From Enchytraeus crypticus (lineage: Eukaryota; Annelida; Clitellata; Enchytraeida; Enchytraeidae), in assembly GCA_905160935.1 (NCBI GenBank), contig CAJHZI010000811.1, forward strand, positions 223,501 through 287,500: 64,000 nt of DNA, given 5' to 3'. The notes beneath the pieces are model-generated. The model saw only the letters and a list, made by a program, of their open reading frames with translations. It ran no database searches and was not told where the DNA came from. This document shows, piece after piece, positions 32,276-42,849 of the stretch; position 1 is the stretch's first letter, and the number at the start of each line of letters is the position of its first letter. Both the position numbers and the translations under genes were made by a program.

Positions 32276-32639
32276 ATTATTGCTTAAACTCTGATGGTGA
32301 ATCACTCCACCTGAGATGCATCTACAGGAGAGACCATGGAGATCTAAGGTGTCGACTTCCTGTCTGCCAGTGCAAATATGTTTTCCAGAGCAATTATGGA
32401 GCTCACAAATTTTAAACCCGGAAAAGTTACCTGGTGGTCACTCAAACAGCCTGCATATCGGAGAAAAGACTACAAGAAGCCTCAGGCGGAGCTTGGAGCC
32501 AGTAGATGCTTGTTCACACTGTCTTGTTCAGTCTGTTGCACTGTATATGACTACAGTAGTCGATTATAGTTAAGATCCACTATAGGGCGGTCCAAGGACT
32601 TCTGATATCTGGCTGAATTTAAGGACGGTGCACTGGCAG
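32276..32639. other. Intron sequence, nothing recognised
   Basis: An 85-residue frame at 32316-32573 has no recognisable motif and is probably chance or an unknown repeat. Confidence 0.35.
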
Positions 32640-33030
32640 TGTGGTCTTTGAATAAAAATAACGGCAAAGCTTTATTTACGGATGCATATGTGCACTGCCA
32701 CTTCAAGGTACATATTCATACTCAAAGTCTGCTTTCTTGCTCCATAAGAGCACTCCTTAGATCAACAAGTTAATTCCTTCACAAAGTCTATGCCTTATCC
32801 ATACCTTATGTAGCCCAGAAGCTTGGGAAAAGTATGGCTTCCGAGGTGGTTTTCCTTTACCTGCCTCAGTTAGATGGATTAATTACCATTTAAACCTGGG
32901 GGAAAATATTTCAGGGTGAGGTGGGTCCTCTCTTGCCATCCTCAGCTCCTGCCTTAGTCGCCTCTTACATGCACGCAGCAGATTAGCGGTTGTCCTATTC
33001 TGCAGTGGTCCAACCACACCCGATCACAAG
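32640..33030 (-). repeat. Dispersed repeat R3, longest copy
   Basis: Minus strand. Starts with 'cgggtgtggttggaccactg' and 'gcgactaaggcaggagctga', continues through 'aaccacctcggaagccatac', and ends with 'gagtatgaatatgtaccttg'. The other copies carry subsets of these blocks. No coding potential or pol III boxes recognised. Confidence 0.75.
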
Positions 33031-33414
33031 ACGGGAATACCGTCATAAATTCATAATTCATAATTGGAAATTGATTTATGGACACCTTACCAGCATACTT
33101 TCTCTTTCTAATGTTCTACCACTTGACAGGTCTGTGGTTCATATGCTAAATTGCCAATGCACATTCTGCTTTCAGCTCGGTAAGAATAATCCATTGATCA
33201 ATATGTTGAGCTCATTGCTAAGGGTAAGCCTTGACCTAACCATGTGCAGTCTTATCTTCATCTTCATCATCAACGAACCGCAACCTTCTTTCAGAAACTA
33301 TATAATCTAGTTTTCTTTGTCCCAATCTTTCAAGTACTGTTTAATTTTGGATGTGATCGCAATGCCAATAAGGTATCTTTATGATTCTTCTTAGACATAT
33401 TTGTTAACAACAGT

Positions 33415-33497
33415 TTAGTTATGCTTTATTTTACTAGTACTTTCCCAGGTTACGCATGCATACATCAAGACAGGCTGTACGATGGTTAAATAAATTT
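33415..33497 (-). mobile_element. APE-type LINE, RT C-terminal end (distal to SINE)
   Basis: 'KKIYLTIVQPVLMYACVTW' continues the LINE at 33637-34830 after removal of the SINE insertion at 33498-33636. Confidence 0.7.
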
Positions 33498-33636
33498 TTT
33501 TCTTTAAAAAAGAGCTAATGTTAATGTCAGTTTCCTCACTTAAAAGCGATGTCAGTGACTGGCGAGCCCAGGATTTGAACTCCACACATACTGATCTGCG
33601 GTCGAATATCTTACCGACAACACCACATAGTCCCAA
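33498..33636 (-). mobile_element. tRNA SINE with L2-like 3' tail
   Basis: Minus strand. tRNA-like A box 'TGGTGTTGTCGG' in 'GTCGGTAAGATATTCGACCG', then B box 'GAGTTCAAATCCTGG' at the expected spacing, and 3' end 'GTGAGGAAACTGACATTAAC', which resembles the 3' tails of the L2-like LINEs here. It is inserted in a LINE reading frame (between 'CNRIDL' and 'KKIYLTIV'). Second copy at 60488-60622. Confidence 0.8.
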
Positions 33637-34830
33637 ATCAATTCTATTACACTTCCAAATATGTTGTAATTTCTGAAAGACGTCATATGCTTTACCAATG
33701 CTGCACTCCACATCTCTTTCACTTGATCCATTTTGCGATATTGTACTGCACTGATACTTGAACTTTTAGCACTTTCAACCTCACTCTTATTCAATTCTTA
33801 TTGAACTCGTATTAAATATGTCTGAAGCTGTAGTTGCGACGATTTTTGCTTTTTCAGAGCGAAGTCGTAATCCAACTTTTGCAGCATTTTTTCTAGATCT
33901 CATGTTATTTCTTGCAGTTGATGAATATTGTTTGTTAGTTGAGCTATATCGTCTGAAAATCAAGATCACTTACCTCTCTATTACCCAAATTGATTTCCCA
34001 TTCTGTTTTATCAAAAGGCTTTCTCAGTAATGAATAACTAGTAGAACAAGAAAAGGCGATAAAATACAACCTTGCATTGTTGAAAGATTCAATGACCCCT
34101 GTTTGTGTTCTTACATTGCAAGACAACTTTTCATATAACAGTTTAAACTAATCAACTAATTTCTCCGGAATTCATAGTTTTTTGTTATTTTTCATAAAGT
34201 GTCCTTATGAATACTGTCAAATGCTTTCCTGAAGTCAATGAAACTTATGTTGATGTCATGTTGAAATTTTAATCTTGGTTGAATAATGTGATGCAAACTG
34301 AGAATATGTTCATTGCATGATATAAAGTTTCTGGAGCCAGCTTGTTGTTCTCTTAACTTTCAATCTATTTCTATTTTCATTTTTTCAAATAATACAGAAC
34401 AAAGACTTTGCCTGGTATTGCTAACAATGTTATACCTCTCCAATTATTGCAATTACTCAAATCACCCTTTTTGGACAGCATAACAATGGGCCCCTCTTCC
34501 AACTCTTAGGTATGCTCATTGTTTTTCAAATGGTGTTGAACAAGGTTGTTAATTTATTTATTGGGACAGTTGATTCATATTTTGATAACTTCCTGTGATC
34601 TGATCTTCTCCTGGAGCCTTATTGTTCTTAAATTTCCTTTATAGTAGCCTCTACTTCTAGCACAGCTGCTTCATCCTGTTCAATTTTCCTGTCTTGATCT
34701 GTAACTGTCGCTACAAAATCGAAGGTATTACTTGGAATTTCCTGGTTAGATTGTTGAAAAAGTGTTCAGTCTTGAAAGTTGTTCAATCCAACTTTGGTTC
34801 GCTCATCTTCAGTAGATAGAGTAGGATTTT
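33637..34830 (-). mobile_element. APE-type LINE (RTE/Proto2-like), RT domain, decayed
   Basis: Minus strand, in order: 'DLSNCNNWRGITLLAIPGKV' (about 34420), 'SFIDFRKAFDSIHKDTL' (motif A), 'QGCILSPFL' (motif B, about 34050), 'KVGLRLRSEKAKIV' (33830) and 'SIGKAYDVFQKLQHIWKCN' (33640-33710). Several frameshifts. Motif C is not clearly kept. This lineage is different from the RTE family at 241-1045. Confidence 0.75.
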
Positions 34831-34914
34831 GTTTGTTCTTAAGAGGTATGTTAGAGTTGTTGTGCTTTCCAGTGACGTCTCTGACTCCTGTATAACGTTT
34901 TGGTGTCATTTTGA

Positions 34915-35080
34915 TGATGATAATAGTAATAGCAGTAGTAATAATAATAATAATAAAAATAACAATAATAATAATAATAGAATAATAATAATAATAATAA
35001 CAATAATAATAATAATAATCATCATCATAATCCTAGTAATAATAATAATAATGATAATAATAATAATAATACTAATAAAT
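34915..35080. repeat. (AAT)n microsatellite
   Basis: Imperfect AAT/AAC/ATC array. The 99-residue plus frame across it (N- and I-runs) is an artefact of the repeat. Confidence 0.9.
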
Positions 35081-35164
35081 CGACGCTTTAGGTCTCCACT
35101 GTCTCTCCTGCAAACGCAGCTCAGGTAGAATGTCTCGCCATCGCAATTTAAATGACTTAATATT

Positions 35165-35640
35165 GTTGAGCACTTTCGAGAGCCGGCATCTTCTCCTCAA
35201 AGGAACAAAGTGGGTTGTCCAGATAAGACGGCAAGCCCTTTAGTGCTCTGGTGCAATGATAAATGTGCCGTATGGGACGTCGTGGTCATTGACACTATGG
35301 CAAACCCTTACCTGAATACGACTTCAGTCACAGCCAGTGGAGCTGCTGTTCATGCCGCCTCTAGGAAATTGGATAAATACCGTGATCTGTCCTTAGGATA
35401 TGAAGTTGTTCCGGTGGCCATTGAAATCATGGTCTCAATGAATCCCGAAGGAGTTGACAATGGCATAGGCAGACTTATTGCAGTGCAAACCGGCGATAAG
35501 CAAGAGACCTCTTTTCTTTGGTAAAGGCTTTCCTGCAGTCTGCTTCAGCAATTCTTTTAAGCCGATTGATGACGTCGAGTAGCCGGGCGGTGATTCTGCA
35601 CGTATTGCTTGAATCGTTTTTATCAAACCTCAGGTTTCTT
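35165..35640 (+). mobile_element. Endonuclease-tailed LINE, C-terminal part
   Basis: 'CPDKTASPLVLW...CAVWDVVVIDT' carries the PD...D-V-V-V core, followed by the alanine-rich 'ASGAAVHAASRKLDKYRD' and 'VPVAIEIMVSMNPEGVD', 'NGIGRLIA' and 'QETSFLW'. The frame stops near 35523, and further decayed 3' sequence mirrors 57295-57420 on the other strand. Confidence 0.7.
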
Positions 35641-35666
35641 TGCACTGGAGGTATTTAAAAAAAAAT

Positions 35667-35845
35667 AATAAAGGTTTAATGTTCGTTTCCTCATCGAAGG
35701 ATGATGTCAGGGACGTCCCACAGCACACATCACTACAGAGCAATTCACCCAGACCAATCTGCAAAAGAAATGTGCTGAGGAGAAGTAAGATCCTAAATGA
35801 AATCCGGTCCGGTTTTCAAAAATCGTCAGGGTAGATCGATTAAAC
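35667..35845 (-). mobile_element. L2-like LINE 3' UTR fragment
   Basis: Nearly the same as 48390-48560: 'aaggtttaatgttcgtttcc', 'acagcacacatcactacaga', 'ctgcaaaagaaatgtgctga' and 'gtcagggtagatcgatt'. It contains only the 3' UTR and the (AAT)n tail, so it is a very short 5'-truncated insertion. Confidence 0.85.
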
Positions 35846-36640
35846 CTATCGGTAATATTAAAAATATTACTATAAAAATATGATATCGTAACCCTTATGA
35901 ACTGTAGTGGGTCATTTTGACTTGTAACACATTCACATAACAGTTAGATTTGTATTAGTAAGCAGACATTTTCTAAACTTTAATGACCTAGTTTTATATT
36001 CTATGCAGAGTCCAAATACTTTTTAAAAATTATTTCAAATGCGAAGTGTGTCAGTTCTGTTGAAGGAAGATGAGAAATAATATTTACGACTTGATGGGCG
36101 GATTCGACCCTTATGTTAAGCAGTTCTATATTTCATATTTTGACATTTAAAATGAGTCACACCTTCATACTTCTTGCAACGCTAAACTGTTTTATGGTCG
36201 ACACTTTGGCGATATTGCAGTCTGCTACCAGGTGTATCTGTAGCAGTCACTGATTCAGCTTGAATGACTTCTATTTTTCCAGCCATCGTCTAGCTTTCCA
36301 CCGTTCTTTTCTGAAGCCGACATTTTCAGAAACTTTCTATGATTTACACCCACGCTGCAAGTTATCTCGTACCAGAGAATTAAAGTGTTTTACGCTGAAA
36401 CATCATATGCTACAGAACTACTTTAGGCCTGCATGCTGTGTGCTTGTGAGCTGTTTAGACACCACACATCTGATACAGGTGGTCCTCTTCTCCTTTGCTT
36501 TGTTGTAGGTAAAAAAAATGCCTAGCTTAGCAGTGTTGGCATCAATATTTTCCTGCGAGTGTTCGCTTGACACGAGAACGAACATATCTTTTCAATTATG
36601 GTGCATATGAGACAAGCGTTGCATCTTTTACAGTGAACTT
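35846..36640. other. Intron sequence, unassigned
   Basis: No clear family. The part next to 36640 may be further decayed piggyBac sequence on the minus strand, since the frame there stays partly open, but no motif was convincing. Confidence 0.35.
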
Positions 36641-37010
36641 CATTTAAAGTGCTTGACGATTCTTTCTCATGGTGCCATGGAGCCCCAAATTACGATCGCG
36701 CAAATCTCACATCGATTCAAAAATACAGCTGCAAACGGTTTCAATCAGCTATTTTTGCGGTATATAGATACCAGAATTTTGTCCCAAACTTGGCGAGCTT
36801 TGTTGACATGTACTGCTTGAAATTGCTTGGCCTATGGGATGGCACCAGAGTCTCGTCTACTGTTCGTACTAGGGTGGCATGAAAAGTCTTGAAAATGTCT
36901 GTTCCTACAGACCATATAATATAGTGAACCCATGGGTGGGGCAAATTTTGCTGGCAGACGTCGAGTTGGTCTGGTGCTGGTGATATTGAATTTAAAGTAC
37001 TTTTGTCCAT
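36640..37010 (-). mobile_element. piggyBac-like transposase fragment
   Basis: The minus-strand frame reads 'TVDETLVPSHRPSNFKQYMS' followed by 'TKLAKFGTKFWYLYTAKIAD', the conserved piggyBac block around a catalytic Asp (usual form D-E-x-M-x-P-F-x-G-R ... K-Q-Y-M-P-x-K-P-x-K-x-G-x-K). Asp is kept; Gly-Arg is changed to Arg-Pro. The flanking transposase parts are not preserved. Confidence 0.7.
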
Positions 37011-37772
37011 ATCTAGTGCGTAGTGATAATTGAATTTTATCTAGGTACCTACGGCCCTAAGCTATGGCTAGACTGTTCTGATTAGTGCCTGTATTTATTG
37101 GACTACTAGGCATAGCGCAAATTGAGTATTATTGCCATTAATATACAATATTAACAACAACAAAACGATTTAGAATTCTACTTCATTCATGATTGCATCG
37201 AGCAGGGTGGAAACCAAAACAAACCGATTTGCATGTAATAAGAAGTAGCTAAATTCGTTGCATCCTAAATGGAAAAATCAATTCTTAGTTTGTTGGTTTA
37301 ATTACCTATAAACTTACATATTTTGCTTTTGTATAAAATTTTTTGTTTGCGAAATACCATGCAAACTAATAGCGCTGTAATTGAAATTCATTGAAAGAGA
37401 TAATACCAATACATGTATTAGATGAAGATTTACTATATATTTACTGTATAGTAGCTCATTCCATAGGAGCAAGTTATTTTTTGTTTATTTTGATGTTTAA
37501 TCTTAACCAATACCCGGTAAGTATGAGTTACTTGCAACTAGCAAAGTCTGAATTTATCTTTCTTATAATTATTGAGCATTGTTTTGAAGTTATTGGATTC
37601 TGATATTCATACACATGAGTGACAAATAGATCTATGATGAGTCAAAAGTACCCATCTTGATGCGCACCTTAAATTTTTCTAGCAGTTTTTAGAGTTAAAT
37701 TTGGTTTTCCATTGTCTTATTCATGTACAATATTATATACTATTAACTAAATCTTTTTTGTTATTGTGTTAG
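37011..37772. other. Intron sequence before exon b, nothing recognised
   Basis: AT-rich. A pyrimidine-rich stretch 'aaatcttttttgttattgtg' leads into the acceptor at 37772. Confidence 0.5.
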
Positions 37773-37904
37773 ACTGTTGGTACATCTGCCAAGCAGGGCT
37801 TAAGTACCAATGCAAGTAATACTGTGCGTGGAGTTAAGTGGCTCATTGGTAAAACAGTTGATGATGAGGAAGTTTCAAACATGAAAGACTCGCTAGGAGT
37901 TAAG
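37773..37904 (+). CDS. HSPA14: HSPA14-like Hsp70 gene, exon b (44 codons)
   Basis: Acceptor 'gtgttag', donor AAG|gttgtg, phase 0 on both sides, so it joins exons a and c without a partial codon. Encodes 'TVGTSAKQGLSTNASNTVRG' then 'VKWLIGKTVDDEEV'. In canonical Hsp70s this segment is '(L)IGDAAKNQ...NTVFDAKRLIGR'; here the N-T-V...K-x-L-I-G core is kept. A frame running on past the donor (to 38045) is intron read-through. Confidence 0.9.
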
Positions 37905-38169
37905 GTTGTGCAACTAATTTTAATTTTATTTGACGATTTATATTTACTACTAGGTTTTAATATTTTTGTTATAAATAAAAAGCTGCTACTTTTACCGAGA
38001 ACATCACTAGTTTGTATGACTTTTCTGTGGTTGTTTGAATGGTAGCATTTGGAGTTTTTCTTAGCCTAAACTAATTCTCAACTCGAACTGCTAGATTGCA
38101 CTGTTGGAGTTGTAGGTCTTACTCTATAACTTGTAGGGAATGTTAATGAAGATACAAATAACTTTTTAA
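37905..38169. other. Intron sequence, nothing recognised
   Basis: Short AT-rich stretch between exon b and an L2-like LINE. Confidence 0.5.
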
Positions 38170-40935
38170 TATCTTCTGTGTAAGTTGAAATTAACACGTA
38201 AAGATGATGATTGTGAATGAACTGGTGAAATGAAGGTTAGAGTGAAACAAGTACAGCAATAATATAGCAATGAATTGCAGTAGTCAAGTTTAGAATGAAT
38301 TATTGAGTTGGCCAGAATTATGGATGAATTTTTATCAAGAGATACCTTATCTGTCTGATTTGACGGATCTGAAAGAAAGATGAACAACAGACATATGAGA
38401 TATGAGATTTAAGGTCAAGGTTTTCATCAAATATGGCACCAAGATTTATAGCCTTGGGAATAGGAGTGAAAGCAAGATTTTGAAAATAGATGGAAGAATT
38501 AGATACTTTGATTCTTTGTTGGGGAGTGCCGTTTAAAATATATTTGGTTTTATAAGGGTTGACAGAGAGACGATTGCCTCATAACCATGAATAAACTTTG
38601 TCAAGAACAGATGAAAGGTGTTGCAATTTAAAATCAGAATATGAGCTAGACAATGAGATGTACAGCAAAGTATTATCAGCATAGAAATGAAATTTTATTG
38701 AAGCATTGTCTAAAACATAACTGAGTGGGATAATGTAGAGGGAAAAAAGTAAAGGTCCAAGTACAGATCCTTGGGGCACACCACGAAGAAGAGATAGTTC
38801 AAGGGAGCGTTCATTGTCTATAATAACAGATTGAGTGCGACCAGAAAGATAGGAGGAGATAAGATCAGAGAGAAAGCAGAGTCAGAGATACCAAAGCACG
38901 TTTTAAGTCTACTGGTGAGAATACTATGATCAATGGTGTCGAAGGCAGCTGAAAGATCAAGTAGTGCTAGGGCGGATACCTTTTGAGAGTTTAGGGTTAG
39001 GCTAAGGTCATTGTGAATGCTGAGTAAGGCAGTCTCAGTGGAGTGAAGCTCTCTATGTGCAGATTGGAAAAAAGAGAAAGAAAAGATTCGAGGTGGCTGC
39101 ATAAGTGAGTGTTGATTATTTTCCAAGATTTTGGAAATGAAATTTAAGTTGGAAATGGGACGGTTGCTAGAAAGATCATCTTTAGGAAGTTATTGCTTTT
39201 TAAGCAGAGGAGAAAAAACAGCAGTTTTAAAAGTAGATGGAAAAATTCTTTCAGAAAGTGAAAGATTATCCAGACAGGTAATTGGGGAAAGGAGGGCATC
39301 AATGCAAGATTCTAAGTAGTTTGGTTGGAATGGCATCAAGCGAGCAAGATGAGTCGGTAGAGCAGAGTATAAGATGATGGATTTCTTCAAGAGAAGCAGG
39401 TTTAAAATTTGACAGCAGAGGAGGATTTGGCATTGACGGATGTGCAGTAGTCTCAGAACAGGGTGGTATAGAAGAACAGTCGGGAAATTTTGTCATAAAA
39501 AAATTAAGAAAATTGCTAGCTAGAGTAGAACGAGAATTGGCATTTGGAAGTGACTTAGGGATAGTGCGACCAAGCAGTGAATCAAGGGTTCCACAAAGTT
39601 TTTGGGGCTGTTTTGATTCTGCAAGATCAAGTTCTTAAAGTAAGAGCTCTTGGCGGAGGAGATCATATGATCAACTAACTTACGTTGTTTAATGTAGTTA
39701 GCCTTGATCGTGGGGTTTTGCATTTCAGGAGGATTTTTCTTATCTCTCCTAAACTTTACATTCTAGTTTGGAACGTAAAGATTTTTGTACAAGAATTTCA
39801 TCAGAAATAGAGGGTTTCCTCGGATTGGAGCGACAAGAAATAGTTAAGTGAGGAGCATGCTTGTCTAATATAGACGAACGCACTGAGTGAAATTGTTGTG
39901 TAAAATTAGCAGCAGTTGAAGTTGGATTGGAGTATAATGAAGAAGCCATGATATCAACAGAAAATTAAGAAATATTGATGGAGGAGAGTTTACGATAACT
40001 TTTAATAGTTCTAGAGGCAAAGGAGTTAATGACCACGGGCAATGTGCAGAAAATTTCACTGTGATCAGACAATGACAACTGTGACTGAAGTCAATCAACT
40101 TAGTCATGTCACGGGTGATTAAGAGATCAAGGATGTGACCAGAGGTATGGGCAGGAGAAGAAATATGCAGCTTGAGCCAAAAGCCTCAAGTGTAGTAGAA
40201 AGATTTGAAGAATAGTGATCAATATGTGAATCAATATGTATATTGAAATCACCCATTATGATCAGATCAGACGGTAAAGAGGCAATATCCTCAAGAAGTG
40301 AGGAGAAGTCAGACTTGGACAAGGAAGGAGGTCTATACAGTTAGAAAGAGATATGATTTAGAAGCACAAGTAAGCCTAAGCAACATGTGCTCAAAAGATG
40401 GAAAAGATATGCGTTTAACGAGGGAAACAGAAAAAGCGGACTTAAAAATAGCAGCAAAGCCACCGCTACGACCAGAAGAACGACCAATTTGAAGAATGGA
40501 ATAGCCAGGAAGAGTAAGAGAGTTAAGGACAGAGGGTGGAGTATCAGCATAGAGTCACAATTCTGTCAAAAACAGGTTATCAGTGGACATGTCGAGGATG
40601 AAATGTTGAATGAGTTCAGGTTTGTTTTGATTTTGTGTAATAGTTGTGGCTGACCGAACATTGAGGCAGTAAATGGACAAGTTAGTGGAAGAAACAGGGC
40701 CAGGATTCAATTCAATATCACCTGAGAGAATTAAGAGGAGGAAAGGAAAGAAATTTAAATGTCGTTTAGAAGTGAGGTTAAGTGAAACAACATGAAGATA
40801 GGATTTGGAAAAGTATGGCAAAGGTAAAGAATCAAGGCACTGACAAACGGAGGCATGCGGTATAGGTTGATAAGTAAAATTGCACGAGGACGAAATATGG
40901 TCAATGGAATTTCCAGGGAAATGGTTGGTCATGTG
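38170..40935 (-). mobile_element. L2-like LINE, nearly complete ORF, with N-terminal 2A motif
   Basis: Minus strand, start near 40932. A short hydrophobic N-terminus leads into the 2A motif (40696-40722), then the APE endonuclease: 'LSIYCLNVRSATTI' and, after breaks, 'DLIIMGDFNIHIDSH'. The linker runs 'RKPSISDEILVQKSLRSKLE' and 'IKANYIKQRKLVDHMISSAK'. The RT region has 'LLDLSAAFDTIDHSILTSRL' (motif A), 'MPQGSVLGPLLFSLYI' (motif B, Val to Met) and motif C as 'FYADNTLLYI', where the second catalytic Asp is Asn. The 3' UTR is missing. Frameshifts are present. Sister of 48384-51770. Confidence 0.9.
40696..40722 (-). other. 2A-like ribosome-skipping motif (GDIELNPGP)
   Basis: The nine codons encode G-D-I-E-L-N-P-G-P, matching the D-(V/I)-E-x-N-P-G-P consensus. 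It is preceded by the hydrophobic stretch 'FFPFLLLILS' and lies about 79 residues from the likely start. Such motifs separate an N-terminal peptide from the rest of a LINE protein during translation in several invertebrate LINEs. Function here is inferred from the motif. Confidence 0.85.
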
Positions 40936-40952
40936 GGAGGTAGTGAGGGCTA

Positions 40953-41060
40953 AAACCAGTGTTGTATAGTAACGAAGAAATTTTTGTAGTACTTTTTCCT
41001 TTTACTTTGCATACGTGGAACTGAAAAAGTAGTGTTACTTTTGAAAAATTGCGATGATGT
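40953..41060. mobile_element. hAT-like MITE end
   Basis: Begins CAGTGTTGTATAGTAACG and goes on with 'gtagtactttttccttttac'. The motif style recurs at 30300 and 45213. The other end was not located. Confidence 0.4.
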
Positions 41061-41236
41061 CAATCGCCAATTTTTTTAATAAATGGCAAAATATCATAGC
41101 CACCTGTTTTAGTTTGGTTTTGGTAACAGCTGTATGACGTAGATCGAATTTTTGATGTCGGCCTAGGCTTACTGTACATTGGTCCACAACATTTCACTAA
41201 TTGTTTTGTTTTGAAATTTCTTTTCATAGTATAGAT

Positions 41237-41420
41237 CAGTGGTTCCCAACCTGCTTACCCCAGCGACCCCCATATTTTCCCTACAGGTGTCGACCCCTGA
41301 GCTTTTTTAGCAGTCTTCTTCTTTTTTAATATTAACAGTCATATAGCGGCTAGAATACTTCTTTTAGCCCAGAGATGTGAACAATAATGCCGAGAATCTA
41401 GCCATACAGATATCTACTCT
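41237..41420. mobile_element. hAT transposon end fragment
   Basis: 'CAGTGGTTCCCAACCTG' followed by 'CCCCAGCGACCCCCAT' is the typical terminal sequence of Charlie-like hAT elements. No matching right end or transposase was seen. It fades into a (TA)n tract. Confidence 0.6.
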
Positions 41421-41429
41421 ATATGAAAG

Positions 41430-41467
<38 letters not shown>

Positions 41468-41554
41468 TATATGCATATATATATATATATAATATATATA
41501 TATATATATAGATTATCTATATATATATATATATATATTGTATTATATATATAT

Positions 41555-41597
<43 letters not shown>
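41430..41597. repeat. (TA)n microsatellite block
   Basis: Several long TA runs with short interruptions. The foldback element starts directly at its end, and TA repeats also follow that element on the other side. Confidence 0.9.
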
Positions 41598-41599
<2 letters not shown>

Positions 41600-42843
41600 T
41601 GTGCTTTTTATAACTGATACCCCAAATTGTTTTAACAATAAAGTCGTAAGAAGTTGACCGATGTTCTTGAAATTCACAGTACTTGACCAGCAGCCAATTC
41701 TACCAAACACAAAGAAATTTCGTTTGAATATCTTTAATAACGTGAAAGTTATAGTTTTGTGAATAGGAGTGGGGTCAGATAAGAAATTCCCAGTACAGGA
41801 TTTCGGGCGTGTTACATGCAGCGTAAAATTATCTCTATAAAAATATTAGCGAACACGTAACAAAATTTCATCTAGTGCTATTTTGAAGAGTAATCACTTC
41901 TTTGCAAAATGACTTAAAAGACGTGCTGATATGTTCGTAATTAACAAAGTTATTGAACTTTCAATGCATGCATTGCATGTCTGTGTACAACTGCCATCAC
42001 CACAGCCACTGCAGCGGCGTCCTGTAGCGCCACTGTTAAAATAACTTCTTCGTTTATTCTTTGCATTTCTTTATTCTCTGCATTTCTTTAATACATGCAT
42101 TAAAAGTTCAATAACTTTGTCAATTAAGAATACATCAGCACGTATTTTACGGCGTTTTGAAAAGAAATGATTGCTCTTCAAAACTGCAGTAGCAGAAATT
42201 TTAAATTGCGTGTTAGCTAGTATTTTTTATAGAGATAATCTACGCTAAATGTAACACGCCCATAATCCCCTATTGGAAATTTATTATCTGACCCCACTCC
42301 TATTCGCGAAACTATAACTTGCACGTTATTAAAGATATTAAAACGAAATTTCTTTATGTTTTAAAGAATTGGCTGCTGGTCAAGTACTGTAAATTTCAAG
42401 AACATCGATCAACTTCTTACGACTTTATTCGCGAAACTATAACTTACATGTTATTAAAGATATTAAAACGAAATTTCTTTATGTTTTAAAGAATTGGCTG
42501 CTGGTCAAGTACTGTATATTTCAAGAACATCGATCAACTTCTTACGACTTTATTCGCGAAACTATAACTTACACATTATTAAAGATATTCAAACGAAATT
42601 TCTTTATGTTTTGAAGAATTGGCTGCTGGTCAAGTACTGTAAATTTCAAGAACATCGATCAACTTCTTACGACTTTATTCGCGAAACTATAACTTACACG
42701 TTATTAAAGATATTCAAACGAAATTTCTTTATGTTTTGAAGAATTGGCTGCTGGTCAAGTACTGTAAATTTCAAGAACATCGATCAACTTCTTACGACTT
42801 TATTGTTAAAACAATTTGGGGTATCAGTTATAAAAAACACAGT
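41598..42843. mobile_element. Foldback (long inverted repeat) DNA element, 1246 bp
   Basis: Termini ACTGTGCTTTTTATAACTGA (left) and its near complement ending ...TTATAAAAAACACAGT (right). The left arm runs to about 41985, and the right arm from about 42090 to the end is its reverse complement block by block: 'aataaagtcgtaagaagttg', 'gaccagcagccaattct', 'gagtggggtcagataa', 'gcgtgttacat' and 'acaaagttattgaacttt'. About 100 bases form the centre. The right arm is longer because one 125-base block is present four times. No transposase. Insertion in TA repeats hides any target-site duplication. Confidence 0.85.
42303..42802. repeat. 125-bp tandem repeat, four copies, in one foldback arm
   Basis: Unit starts at 42303, 42428, 42553 and 42678 ('ttcgcgaaactataactt' to 'acttcttacgacttta'), each 125 bases and nearly identical. 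The left arm has a single, more diverged counterpart at about 41635-41765. Confidence 0.9.
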
Positions 42844-42849
42844 GTATAT

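Noticed and set aside
34829..35128. 99-residue plus frame with N and I runs
   Set aside because: Direct translation of an (AAT)n microsatellite.
37824..38045. 73-residue frame starting MRGVKWLIGK as a small protein
   Set aside because: It is exon b read past its donor into the intron.
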